Shown: positions 31,966 to 44,461 of the stretch, piece by piece
Layout: each line of letters begins with the position of its first letter
Position numbering within the stretch: the stretch's first letter is position 1
Assembly: GCF_020283565.1 (NCBI RefSeq)
Contig: NC_060060.1
Location: forward strand, 45,062,015 to 45,126,014
From: Trifolium pratense
Taxonomy: Eukaryota; Streptophyta; Magnoliopsida; Fabales; Fabaceae
Direction: 5' to 3'
DNA length: 64,000 bases
Position numbers and translations under genes: made by a program
The notes under the pieces: model-generated
The model's database searches: none
Told to the model about the DNA's origin: nothing
The model's input: only the letters and a program-made list of their open reading frames with translations

Positions 31966-34900
31966 AAAAAAAATTTTAAAAAGAAAAAAAGGTATTAACT
32001 TTTAAAAGGTTTAATCATTATTGTTTTTCAAAAAAACAGTTTGTAAATTTTTTAAAATAAAATATATTTTTATAACAAATTAAAATTTAAAACATGTTTT
32101 AAAATTCAAAAAAAAAATGTATTAAATCTTTTTAATAAAAGGTTGAATAATTATTTTTTAAAAAAAGAAGTTTATAAAGTTTTAAAAATAATTTAAAATA
32201 ATTATTTTTTATGAACTAATTTTTTAATTAATTTTTAAAACTTTATAAACTTTTTTAAAAAAAAAATAAAAAATTATCATGTTCTCTTATCTTTTAGCAA
32301 ATCAAATGTATATATGGAACAGGTTTCTTTTGCATAATGTGAACATCTGCCGCAGAAAGTTTGACATCAACCATGTATGTGGCCACGCTAATGTCACCAA
32401 TTTAAAAAGGTTCTAATCTATTAATATTATACTGTATATTTTTCCAAAGTTTTTCTTTATATATAACTTAAGAAGTTTAGATATTAAGGTCGGAATAGAC
32501 ATCTCAACTGGATCGGCATCTTCATCTTTTCCCATCTTCTATCTATATCTCATATTATTAAATAAAAAAGAGAAAATAAATAATTACAAGGGAGATTAGG
32601 TCTTACCCCAAAGAAAAATAAAGATCCTAAAGTTCGAGTCGAATAAACCGAACGTCAACATCGAAATAGCCCACATACCCAAAGTTATTCAGAAATTAAA
32701 CAATCTGTAAAATTAATAAAACTTTTTTTAAGTAAAAGAAGAGCAGAAGTAAACCATCTGCACCACCTCAAATTGATTAAACTTAAAATAAAAGAGATTA
32801 CAAAAAAAAAAACTAGGGGACATCAACCTGACCCAATTAAACAACACAAAAATATAGCAATTAAATTAAAGATAACACAATTACTTCCAATTACAACTGG
32901 TTTTAGAACCAACCGAATACACATCAGACACTACCTAGCGAACACGCGTATGGGCGCAAAATCAAGTAGCAAAAAAAGTGATGTGTGAGCATTTGCAAAG
33001 GTATGAAACAACGAATGAACTGACCGTCAACACAGACAGAATCACGTACTACAACCCCATATGACTGATCCCAATAGGCATATAAACGGCCATTTTGACT
33101 GAAACAAACCCAAAGCACCTCAAACTGTTGGATCTGAACGAAAACAGAACATGACAACTGTGACAGGTCTTGAAGGGACGACGACACTGAAGCGACAACA
33201 ATGGAAGAATCAGATATCAAAGCAGTGCAACAACAGGAGCCACCTGTAACATCTTAAGCCCCTTACGCGCATTTATTAACTTAAATAAATAAACATATAA
33301 ACATATTTAAGGTATTACACATCACCAATAAACATGCATCACATATATACATTTATGTAGCAGCGATAAAAAAACTATTAACCGAATACTATCATACATA
33401 AACATATAAATTATATGAAATCTCCAAGTACTCAATTATAAAGTTCAATCTCTAGATAAATTCCAAATCATACATAATGATAGCAAAGATAATCCAAAAC
33501 ATGCTAATAAAAGTCACACTTCACCCGGTGTTACACCCTTCTTCTCTGGTGGAGTGACCTGTTAACTTTCCTTATCGACTTTCATCGGCGCACTAGCTTA
33601 TTGCTAGACTTTGACCAACTAGCTGCTTTGACTTGCTATCTAAGAGACTATAGCATGGAGAGATAGGAAAGACGCTCTGCTCTAAAGGGATACTCAAAAA
33701 AGGCAAGTCGATGTCCGGATCGACAACTTGATGTCGCAAGATCGGTTGTTAAAAGACTAAAGCCCACCTTCAAGCTAAAAGTCTAGTCGTTTTTTTTTTA
33801 CTTTTTCTTTCTTCTTTTGCCATACCCAAGAGTAATTCACTCCCTAAAAAGATTTGAGCGACTCTATATAATTATTACATCTCAAAACTAAATAAATAAA
33901 AATAAACCAGAGTGACATCATGTCCAATGCTAGGTTGCACGGTTGCCATTGCTACATTAATGGGCTCAAAGCTGCAATTAAACAAAAAAAAAAATGTAAT
34001 GAAATCAACTGCAATTATGAGTTCAAAACTGCAATTAAACAAAAAAAAAATTCAAAACTGCAATTAAACCAAAAATTACAGTATTTATGTAACACTTATA
34101 CAGACAAAGCTGTGAACTCTTTGGAATGACGGTTTTGGATAACGACATGGCTATACATTAATGGGCTCAACTGTTGCCATTGTTATCTATACCCTCTTTA
34201 TGCACAATGTACATATTGTGGACTAAACTACGCCATCACAAAAAGATTGTGACAACTGAAAAGAGTGCTGACTCTTCCCACAAATGGAAAAGTTATATTA
34301 TTATTATACTCTTTACATCATGCATGAACCCATAATATTATATTTTTATGCTCTATAGCTCTTTACACGTCAGAAGTAAAACTAAAACTTATTTTTCTTA
34401 GTAAAAATAGTTGATGTGTTTGAGACGATCACACTATTTAAAAATAAGATATTAAATTTAGTGTAGTTATTTTTTTAAATAATTTAGTGGTTAAAATTTT
34501 ACTTTTTAAAAATATTTTCGATGGTTCAACCTAGCATTGGTATTTTAGATGGATCCATGCTGCCACATCATTTAGAAGCAACCTATTAAATTTTTGCTCT
34601 AATAGTAGAATTCGTAATTTTAACTCATATTAATTTTTTATTTACATTAAATTTTATTACAACTTAAAATATAAATTTACGTGTCTGTTATGTATATTAA
34701 TATAGATAGTTTAAATAGAAAATTAATGGCAAAAAATGCAAGAAGTAAAGAAATAATAACTTCAATTCCTCCGTATTATGCGTCAAAAAAAATTCCTCCG
34801 TATTATATGTCTTATTAGTAAAGTCGAATTAAGCCTCCTAATATGTTGGGTCAGTCCTAAATTAACTTTACAATGAGATCTAATACTTTCTTCCATTAAC

Positions 34901-35254
34901 ATCATTAAAATGGAGTAAAGTGTGATGACACGAGGGGGTGCACTAAGTAACTTATGCATGGTGCATAAGGATAGCTTATGTATAATAACCAATCCCGTTA
35001 TTATTGGTTGACAAAAAAATCGATGCATATCTCTTTTCCTCAAAACATATAATTATTTGGACCATGACGGAAGCCATAGGACATTGCGCCAAGAGCAAGT
35101 AACCATATAATCCTATATATGATGGAATTAAAAATAAATAAATAAAAAAAATAATAATAAAAAAAAACAGAACATTCTTCCATTATTGTAGAAAAATTTC
35201 ACATTCCTAACTATATGATCTTGAAAACTTTAAATCACAAAGTTTCCTCCGATC

Positions 35255-35309
<55 letters not shown>
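31966..35309. other. Intergenic with degraded repeats
   Basis: A possible Gypsy-type LTR start (TGTAACATCTTAAGCCCC) lies at 33245, but no matching end or target duplication could be found. The open frame at 32924-33220 (minus) is unrecognised. A one-ended copy of the GGGGGTGC...ATGCATGGTGCATAAG family (see 44462) is at 34930-34995. The rest is AT-rich. Confidence 0.45.

Positions 35310-35310
<1 letters not shown>
35260..35310. repeat. (TA)n microsatellite
   Basis: A run of about 51 bp that abuts the left arm of the next foldback element. Confidence 0.9.
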
Positions 35311-35315
<5 letters not shown>

Positions 35316-35856
35316 ACAACCAACTAAAAATATGTTGGTGTAAATTAGCAATGTGCACCTTTTCACTTTGGACAAAAAATCCTTTACATTTAGTTATTTT
35401 ACACTAGAAAATTGAGAGTTACTTAGGTAACTTTTATTAATCGTTGTACACTTATTTGCTAATTTACACCCAAACAATTATAAATATAAGCAACTGAAGT
35501 AAACAACCTAAAAAATCAAACAATCCAAAAACACCTCTTTGTATTACACCAATTTCTTTGCATTACACCATAAAAAAACAACATCATATTGCATCAGAAA
35601 GCGCACACATGAGACAATTTATATTTCTCATAACCATCCTTACGGGGGGGCTTCTCCATTACACTAAATCTCTATTTTTTAGATGACTTTTTTTTTTATG
35701 ACTTATTTTTAACACAATGCTCCAAATTACACCAAAATTTCCCTTCATTTAAACTTATTTAAAATAGTGGAAGAAGAGTATTGTTGTCTAAAGTAAAAAG
35801 GTGCACATTACTAATTTACACCAACATGATTTTAGTTGGTTGTAAATTAGCAACCC
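35311..35856. mobile_element. Foldback MITE with about 55 bp arms
   Basis: The left arm AATTTACAACCAACTAAAA...GTTGGTGTAAATTAG...ATGTGCACCTTTT is mirrored at 35795-35855. The right end reads GTAAATTAGCAACCC, but the matching left terminus is replaced by the (TA)n tract. It is non-coding. No target duplication is visible. Confidence 0.7.
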
Positions 35857-35999
35857 TATAAAAATAATATATTTAATTTATAATATAATTAAGATAAATA
35901 TTTTTTTAATGAACATAAAATATAATAATTTGTTTTTAGTTATAATAATGATCAGAAACGGTATTAGTAGTAATAAACAATAGAAGTAGATGTTACCAA

Positions 36000-36173
36000 T
36001 GTTAGATAATAATATTATTAGGGCTTTAAGTATTGGGCTTTATATGTTAGTAGTTTAGTAGTCCATTAGAAATTATTATAAATTGTCTTGTAATCCTTAT
36101 TTTGAAAAGTAATGCTATTATAATATTATTGAAACCCTAGCCGTCACTTTGTGTTTCTCTCTGAACTTTAACA
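36000..36173 (+). repeat. 5' LTR, 174 bp
   Basis: Copy with the same sequence as the 3' LTR. It contains GAAACCCTAGCC near its end and a possible transcription leader. Confidence 0.9.
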
Positions 36174-36929
36174 TGGTATCTAGAGCATGGTTCGATCCTC
36201 CTTGAATGTATCGTTGTTATTCCGCTGCCTGTTCCCAAGAAATTTGGGAATGTTGTGTGATTGAATTTGATTTAATTTGTAGCGTCTGTCTTTTGAAGAA
36301 TTCATTTTTTGTTCGTTGTATTGGAAAAATTGATTGATGAAAGAGTAGGATTTGATTTTGGGATGTAGCATTTCTGTCGGCGGTCCGTTTAACAGAGGGC
36401 TTATTGTTGGTTTTTGTATCAGAATTTGTTCTAACTTTCATGTGGGTATTGTTCCGGTGTTCTCGTTCGGTTATTCGTCTTCAAAGCTATGGGCTTTTCT
36501 CATACCTATGTTGCTGAGATTGTGAAGATTTCATTTTCCATCGTCATCATGTTCTATGCTTTAGTTGGCAAGGTTTCTCATGGTGGGGCCTACAATCCTC
36601 TCACTGTTTTGTCTTATGCTATGAATTGGTTTTTCTAGTAGCTTATGTGAAGCAGGACATAAGTTGTGGTAAATTTTGTGTTTTATGTGAAGGTGTGATT
36701 GTTTTGAATTTGGAAGGTATGGTCGATGCTTCTTGTTTTTTTTTCTTTTGTTATGGTTGGTTTAGTTTGGTTTGAATCTTCTTTCTTTTGGTTTGGTTCT
36801 GTTTCTTTTATTGGTTTAGTTCCGTTTGATTTGATTTGGTTCCAATTAATTTTGGTTTGGCTCGACTTCATTCGGTTCAGTTTGACTTGATTTCGTTGGT
36901 TTGGTTCCATTCGGAGATTTGTATGAATG

Positions 36930-37215
36930 GGTTTGTTTGGTGAGTTAAAGTATTGCTCACAATTTGTTTGTTTGGTGAGTAAGTGCTCACAATCTGAAAT
37001 TTGAATCCGGTGAGGGAATACTCACATTGAATCCGGTGAGGGAATACTCACAATTTGAAATTTGAATCCGGTGAGGGAATACTCACATTGAATCCGGTGA
37101 GGGAATACTCACATTGAATCCGGTGAGGGAATACTCACATTGAATCCGGTGAGGGAATACTCACATTGAATCCGGTGAGGGAATACTCACATTGAATCCG
37201 GTGAAGGAATACTCA
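36930..37215 (+). repeat. 26-bp tandem repeat inside the LTR element
   Basis: About eight copies of the unit ATTGAATCCGGTGAGGGAATACTCAC, quoted here only as GAATCCGGTGAGGGAATAC and the joining TCACATT. Two further diverged copies (GGTGAGTTAAAGTATTGCTC, GGTGAGTAAGTGCTCAC) precede them. Each unit contains GTGAGGGAATACTCAC, which could pair with itself (GTGAG...CTCAC). Confidence 0.85.
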
Positions 37216-37433
37216 CAATTCGAAGTCTGAAATCTGAAGAAGTTGAATTTGAAGCTATTAGTTAATTTAGTTTATTTTCGGGTTGATTTGTAACAAGCTC
37301 AAAGCTTAGTACGCTTTAGCTTGAGGGGTAGTATTAGAAATAAAATATTTAGTTAGAGTAGTTTGATTTTTCGTTTTTTGTTTGACAAACTCTCGATGAT
37401 TATCTGATAATGCATCGTGAGTTTGAGGGGAAG

Positions 37434-37607
37434 TGTTAGATAATAATATTATTAGGGCTTTAAGTATTGGGCTTTATATGTTAGTAGTTTAGTAGTCCAT
37501 TAGAAATTATTATAAATTGTCTTGTAATCCTTATTTTGAAAAGTAATGCTATTATAATATTATTGAAACCCTAGCCGTCACTTTGTGTTTCTCTCTGAAC
37601 TTTAACA
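37434..37607 (+). repeat. 3' LTR, 174 bp
   Basis: Identical to 36000-36173; preceded by the purine tract. Confidence 0.9.
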
Positions 37608-37619
37608 ACCAAAACTAGA

Positions 37620-39699
37620 AGCAAAAAGCATATATACTTAGCGTGAAAGAGAGAAAGTTCCATTAAATGGGAATCAAGTTTCGAAGCACCAACCTTTCGT
37701 CAAAAAATAAAAAAAAGTTTCGAAGCACCAACCTGTCTAAATTACATGTGTTTTTTTTTATTGATTTTTCGTTTTTGATTTGTTGACTAGTTTTACATTA
37801 TTGATTTTATTAGCCTTTTATTGTTAGAATAAAGCCAGCAAGTTTCTTTTTTAATATTTATAATTAAATTGAATGACTCAAAATTCGTATCGAACACATC
37901 ACAAGGAGGAGGATTGCATGGGGACTAGATGCACGTGTGGGCTTAGTAGAAGAATGAAAAGTGATTCAAGAATGTCATGCTGTTTATTTTTACTACTTCC
38001 TCCATACCACAATATATGTCGTTTTGACACTTTTACATATATTAAAAAAGGTAGTTAATGTTGTATGGAAAAGAGAGATTATATGAGTTGATTTACAAAA
38101 TTTTCCTTCATTTATGGTATGAAAAAAATAAATTGAAGAATTGAAAGAAGATAGAGTAATAAATAGTTAAAGGTATAATAGGAAAAATAACATTAAATGC
38201 TTCATTAGTAATATAAAGCGACATATATTGTGATACACATTTTTTCCCCAAAGTAACATATATTGTGGTACGGAGGGAGGAATTGATAAAGAATAATATA
38301 TGCTAAGAGAAAATTATAAATTTGTACTTGTACTAACTTAATTTTTTCTGTTTTTCGATGAAATCTAACTTGAATTCAGCACTCTTTGTTAAAAAAAAAA
38401 CTTGAATTGAGCACTAATTGATTTCTGATTTATTTATATCAAATGTATAGTTTGTTTATCTTTATCATTTTTCAATCTCGACATCATGGTGATCGATTTA
38501 TTAACGATCCTTGCTAATAATCTCTCGGTCGTATTAAGGGTCTATATCTATTTGATATAGATTTTATGAAAAAGTTACTTTGATAACAAGATAAAGTGCC
38601 TTTAAGAAAATCAGTTATTTTGTAAAAAAAATTAATTATTAAAAATCACTTGTTAGAGAAATTACTCAAAATCAAAACAATATCTCATTTGAAACGAGTT
38701 TTTATATTATGGATTCCTAATTTTGTTAAAATCTATAAGTGGAAATTTGGAATTAAAAATTTTCTAAATTGTTTATAAAATATTTGAAAATTAATAAAAA
38801 TGAATTTTGAAATAGTAGAAAACTATTTTATAATTTAATTGGATTTGTCCGAGTACACCATACACAATACACATTTTTGAAGCATCGCTCTGCTAATTGG
38901 TGTTTAGCCTTACGCTCCAACCCAGTATATATATAGAGAGTAGCTAATTCTCCACTTTTCTCACTAATTCGATTTAAGATTCTATTTATTTCTAAGGCAT
39001 CAATGGTAAGAAACTTGAACAAAGTGATGATTCGACGAAGACTTTGAACATAAATGTCACACATTAGGTGATTTCCGGAAGAATGAGGGTGTAGAGGTGG
39101 GGGTAGAGCATATATGTGAACCATTCGCGAGTTCTAGAACTCAAAGCATGATTTTAAGTGTTCGAGTTAGAACTTGATCTTTTTTTTTTTCTTTTTTTTT
39201 TTTCAGACAGGTTTGAATGGTGTTTGTGAATTTTAATTTTTTTCACTTTTACTCCTATAACTCGAAATAAAAAAAAAAAAAAAAACTTGGTTCAAGTTTT
39301 AGAAGAACTCGAGCTCAAGCTGGATATTTTTGAAAGTTCAGGAGAGCGGGAGATGTTTAGGGGGTAGTTATAGAAAAGCACTAAAGAGCCAAACATTTCA
39401 TTCAATGAGTTAAAGAGTCAATTGAACATTACACCATGTGTAGATCAAAATTAATGAAATAATAATGGATTAAAATACATCATTAATGTATAATCAAACA
39501 AATACATCTTTATGCACGAGACTTACTTCTGACTTATACATCTACCATCATGTCTAACTTGGCAAGTTAAGAATCAACTTAACCAATTAACACCAACTAA
39601 ATAACACACAATTACACAGAAGTAAACTAAAAAACTAGAAAGCAAACTAATTTACCCAACTTTATCAACATTCAATACATCAAAAAGACCTAATTGCTC
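37620..39699. other. Intergenic with one decayed MITE
   Basis: A foldback at about 37996-38280 has ends CTTCCTCCATACCACAATATATGTCG and TATATTGTGGTACGGAGGGAGG. The right end appears twice (near 38217 and 38256), so it may be a nested or duplicated terminus. The rest is AT-rich. The open frame at 38828-39124 (minus) is unrecognised. Confidence 0.5.
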
Positions 39700-39965
39700 C
39701 TTTACTAAATGCGGCGGTTAAAACGGCCACCAAATATCATTTGCGATGGTTAAAACCTGCAGCAGTTTAGAGTGTTGGTAGAGCATTTTGTAGCGGTTAG
39801 TGCCAACCAATGGAATAGGCGCCCGGTAGTTATATTTAATTAGTGGCAGTTTATTACTGCCGCAATAGGCAAACAATAAAACTATTACTTTAGTGTTTTA
39901 GCGGCGGTTTATAACTGCCACAAAAGGTGGCCACATGAAAAAGAAATTTCATTGGTTCCAAACTA
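39700..39965. repeat. GCGGCGGTT-rich segment, possible CACTA subterminal fragment
   Basis: Multiple words of the type GCGGCGGTTTATAACTGCC and GCAGTTTAGAGTG occur, with inverted partners, in an otherwise AT-rich area. The pattern recalls the CACTA arrays at 2054 and 6298, but no CACTA terminus was found. Confidence 0.4.
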
Positions 39966-41124
39966 CCGCAATCAAGGTTTTTTTTAGCACCAGTATTTAT
40001 TTTCTTTCTTTGTTCCCAATTAATGATCACCAATTCCTAAAATAATATTAACCAAAATATAAAAAAATAAAATAAAATAAAAATAAAAATAAAAATAAAA
40101 GTTTATACATTAGTTTTAAATCAAAATGAATACCATAGAGCAAAAACATGACAATACAAGTATTGGAATCCTTAATTGTTCAAATGACTTGCTAGTATTC
40201 TATTGAATCCTAACTCATGATTATTATAATTATTATATCTAAGTATGTATTCTTCATTGATAAACACTAAAATTAAGACTATGCATCTCGAGGACAAGTT
40301 AGTGAGTGAAATCAATCTATTCATAGTATAATGTCTTGCTTTTTAGCTCCGATAAATAACCCAATAAAAATTTATCATCGCTAATAGATATGAAAACTTT
40401 GTATCTTTAAGATAGTAACCTAAAATTTTGAACCTTATAATAACCTAAAAAAAATAGTTGTGTGCAATTTTCAAGTATTTTAATCAATTTGTACTTTCCT
40501 TAAAAAAAAAAATAAATAAATCAATTTGTACTTTTTATTTGGATCGCCGCTAATTGCTAGTAATCTTAGCATCTCTCATTCTATTTGTCAAAATCTCACC
40601 AAAAACGATCCTGCATGTATAAAACTAAATTTAAAACGACATGATGGGAGAGAAAAACAAAATAAATACCTCCAATGTGGGGTTAGTCAAATTCAGGCTG
40701 ATCTTATATTAATATAATTAAGATCCATAGCTTTCAGAATGATTTGGTTTGCTACCATATTGTTGGTTTTTTATAAATATTATGTGAAATTGTTTTGTAT
40801 ATGTTTGTCATTTTAGATTTGTGAAATAGATTGACTTCAAATAAAATCAATAAAAATTACTAAAATTTTGATATGAAAGAATCTATTCCATGATTGAATC
40901 AAAGCTTTCATTATCATAGGAGACCAATGAGATAAGATTTATGGTTAATTATGTTCCTCCATATTTTAGGGGAGAAGGGGGGAATGAATGTACCCTTTCT
41001 AAAACATTACGAGTCAAGTTATGTGCTATATATATTTGGAGTACTTTTTAGTATGTCATAACCGATATTTTTAATGTTTAAACTGTGATATCAATGCAAT
41101 AATTATGACCCTTTCTTTGGAACT

Positions 41125-41305
41125 TAAATTCAACTGGTTAATAAAAAAAAATTATGACAAATCGTTCGGGAGAATTCGAATTCAATTTTTGGTGGAAATA
41201 ATTATTAGCTAGACTTTACTTACCTTGCAGGTGAGTTTTGAATTACCGAGGACCCTTTTCCCTAAATACCAGAGGCGTAATGCAACAAAAAAAATTAATA
41301 ATAGG
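41125..41305 (+). repeat. SINE-like repeat, second family, copy 2
   Basis: AAATTCAACTGGTTAAT, then GAGAATTCGAATTCAATTTT, TAGACTTTACTTACCTTGCAGG and an A-rich tail, as at 14050-14250. Confidence 0.5.
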
Positions 41306-41649
41306 AAGCCTACTCATCCATCAGCTCCTCTCGTAGATCGGTGCAGTTTTTTGGGTACCAACATTCATTCTAAGATGTAGAGGTTGAAACTTCTTATTAT
41401 ATAAATAGTTGGATGAAAAGATTGGATCGTTCCGGATTGTTATATTTTCTGTCTATTCCATCCAGTGCTCGTTCTGCGTCACATTTTGGGTTCGAACTCA
41501 AGTTTGAATACACACCAACATGAAAATTATATTATTAGAAAGGATTTGCTGTCCGTCTAAATACCATAAAACTTAATAAGTTAATTGTCATGTGGGAGAT
41601 ACCTGATTTAAAACAAATAGAATTATAATTTATAGCAGAAATTTTTAAA

Positions 41650-41760
41650 ATAATTAAAATGTACGTAGGGATCGGGGTTCGAACCCCGATACTCCCACTA
41701 TTTCACCTTATAAAAATGAAATTCTAGCTACTAGGCTATTTTACCAAAAAAATAATTAAA
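41650..41760 (-). repeat. SINE-like repeat, third family, copy 2
   Basis: Reverse reading gives TAGCTAGAATTTCATTTTTATAAGG, then GGTTCGAACCCCGATCCC. The B box is intact and forms a palindrome with its flank. Related to 29700-29850. Confidence 0.55.
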
Positions 41761-43071
41761 ACATTAGTTTTTTTGTAGTAAACTTCTAATTATTTATTTA
41801 TCTCTTCCTTCTGAATTCTTGTAATATCTATTTTCAATATTATTTATAAATGAAATTAATAAAGAATAGTTTAGGAAATTAAATCATCATTTTGATTAAA
41901 AAAAAATTAAATACATTTCTTGGGCATTAAAAGAATGAATAAAATGAATTTTGTTTAGGTGAATTAAGAGCATTAAGACATTAAAATGTATAGTAGACAT
42001 TCCAACTAGGATGACACCAGTATTAGCGTTAATCTTAAAGAAAGTAAAATGATGAAAAGAAAACAAAGAAAACAAAATAGAAGAAACTTCAAACTCTAGT
42101 CAATTCTAATAAAGAAACACTAATATTTGTCAGTACCAACTAGAGTTTTATAAGTTGGCGAATGAACCGACCTTCATCATGGATACAAGTCCACATACCA
42201 TCAACTTCCTGCAACGAATGACAACAAACATTAACGACTCTTTCGAGTCAAACAATCCAAAGTCAAATATAATAGACATCACGGGGGTTCGGGAGAGAAA
42301 ACATCATCCTAAATTATCTTACACGAGCCCAAGCTAACAAATAGCCCAAAATTTGATAAAATTATAAGCCCATTTTTGAAGTTTGGTTTTTAGGCCCCAA
42401 ACGTTACTCTGAAGCCCCCAGGTCTGTCCAAAATGCCCTTGATAAGAGATTCAGAACTTAGAATCCGAAATTAAGTTGTTTTGGTTCGTATGTTCCGAAC
42501 CTAAAAGGTATCAACTCGTTCTTCTTCTTCCCACGACAAAACCCTCTTCATCTCTCTCATCATCATAGATCCCAAAGCTAATTCTATTTTGGATTCTAGG
42601 ATACAAATTAAACTGGGTTAAAATGCCGAGTATTTTTGGATTTTTGAGGGGTCTATGAGCAAGACATGGGGCCTAAACAGCAATTTCCCCCATTTTTTGG
42701 TAAGAAATTATCAATAGATCTTAGAAAATCTCACTTCTAGCCCCCAACATTACTCCCAGACCTCCCATAAACTCAATTTTATCATCTGAAACGCTAAGTT
42801 GACTATGAGAATTTATCAGTGCCAAATGAATCATTGATGTCACATTATTATTAACTAGTGATATTTAATTTTAGGGTCTTAATGATGATATATCATCAAA
42901 AGAAGTCATTTAGGAAGTATACGTGAACTTTTGTAAAAAATAAAGGACTAAAATTGAAAATTGAAAATTTAGATGGACTAAAATTCGAAGGAAGTTTTTA
43001 GAGAGATTAAAAATGAAAGTTGGTATATTTAGAGGGACTAAATATATTTAACCCTTTTATTTTTAGTTTTA

Positions 43072-44048
43072 GGTTAAATTGTACTTTTGGCCCCTTAAGT
43101 TTTAGAAAGTTACAATTTTGGCCCCCTATGTTTCAAAATAGCACTTTTGGCCCCCTATGTTTAGCCCCTTTTGCAAAATGTCAATTTTGACCAAGTCAAT
43201 GCTGATGTGTTAAGTCACTTATGTGACTCAGTTGCCACATCAGCTTTGTTTTGTCACTTATAAATTTTTTTTAAAAAAACAAAATAAGGAAAGGAAGTGT
43301 TTGGTTTACGTCAGGCAAAGCTTATCTTTCTCAGAGGCAAGTGGTAATGGAAGGTTTGGGTCTTTGTTTGATGAAGACGGTGATGGCTTGCCGGTGGGTA
43401 ATTCCGACGGGTTCATGGTGTAATGGAAGGTAGAAATGGAACAATCGTAAGTACTAATTAAATCCTTGTTAAAACGTAAGTACTGAATACCAACAATCGT
43501 TTTGGGTGGGAGATAAAATTATACAGATGACACTTTAGGGACAATAACAATTTAGAACTATCAATATTGAAATATTATGCATAAAATGAGTCATTTTGTT
43601 CAAATCTAGGTGCATTGCAATTTTTTGTGCTCTTTTTCTTATTTCTTTTTGGGATATTACACTAACATCTTTACTTTTTTGGTGAAAACCTTTATGGTTG
43701 ATTCGTTTGTAGCTTAAGAAAAAATAAAAATCGAGTTTGTTTCTGCGTTTTTAGTTTTGTAAACTATGTTCTTTATAGGTCTATGGAAGAAGCATTGCCT
43801 CCGAGAAAGATAAGCTTCACCTAAAACGCTTCCTTTCCTTTTTTAAAAAAAATAAATTATAAGTGACAAAACAAAGGTGATGTGGCAGCTGAGTCACTTA
43901 AGTGACTTGTCACATCAGCATTGACTTTATCAAAATTCATCTTTTGCAAAAAGGATTAAACATAGAGGGTCAAAAGTGCTATTTTGAAACATAGAGGGCA
44001 AAAATCGCAACTTTCTAAAACTTAGGGGGCCAAAAATGAAATTTAGCC
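43072..44048. mobile_element. Mutator-like foldback element with long arms
   Basis: 977 bp with a perfect 9-bp duplication TTAGTTTTA (43063-43071, 44049-44057). Ends GGTTAAATTGTACTTTTGGCCCC and, inverted, GGCCAAAAATGAAATTTAGCC. The inverted arms extend about 265 bp and include AGCTTATCTTTCTCAGAGGCAA and its reverse match near 43790. The middle (43340-43785) holds GC-richer sequence such as GAAGACGGTGATGGCTTGCCGG that may be captured. Confidence 0.85.
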
Positions 44049-44461
44049 TTAGTTTTAAGGAAACGACATGTTGGCTATAAGATTTGAGTATCACGACAAT
44101 AAATGATATAAAAAATATAAGAGGAAAAAAATTAAGGCGGTCAATATAAGAGGAAAAAATTTCAAAAATTAAAATAGAGAGCCAAAATCGCACAATCACA
44201 ATACTTGAAAATTAAAAGTGCAATTAAGCTTATGCATAAACCTTTTGAGGTTTGAGAATAAGTTTTTGCCTTTAGCAGGTTCAATGGGCACACAACTTTA
44301 GCTTCTATTTAAATAAACTAATTAGATAAGCTTGTTATCAAACAAGCTTATAAGCTAGTCCAATAAACTATAAACTAGCTTATTATATTTACCAAACACA
44401 CCCTTAGTAGGTTTGTTAAAAAAAAGGACTCTCTTCATCCTCCATGCAAGCCTTGTTTTGG

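Larger units (their letters stand above)
36000..37607 (+). mobile_element. Complete non-autonomous LTR retrotransposon, identical LTRs
   Basis: LTRs at 36000-36173 and 37434-37607 are identical across 174 bp and start TGTTAG and end TTTAACA. A perfect 5-bp duplication ACCAA flanks the element (35995-35999, 37608-37612). A primer-binding site TGGTATCTAGAGC (36174) resembles the initiator-Met tRNA site, and the polypurine tract GAGGGGAAG ends at 37433. The 1260-bp interior has no gag or pol. Identical LTRs imply a recent insertion. The small size is in the TRIM/LARD range. Confidence 0.93.
39966..43062. other. Intergenic with SINE-like copies
   Basis: AT-rich with no gene recognised. SINE-like elements lie at 41125-41305 (+, related to 14050) and 41650-41760 (minus, related to 29700, with palindrome ATCGGGGTTCGAACCCCGAT). 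The open frame at 42155-42337 is unrecognised. Confidence 0.5.

Noticed and set aside
33245..33330. Gypsy LTR starting TGTAACATC
   Set aside because: No matching end or target duplication was found, so it was not listed as an element.
36930..37215. CRISPR-like regular repeats
   Set aside because: Units are directly adjacent with no unique spacers, inside an LTR retrotransposon of a plant genome.
41660..41690. A tRNA gene (GGTTCGAACCCC)
   Set aside because: Only a B-box-like part is present; there is no foldable cloverleaf. It fits a SINE-like repeat better.
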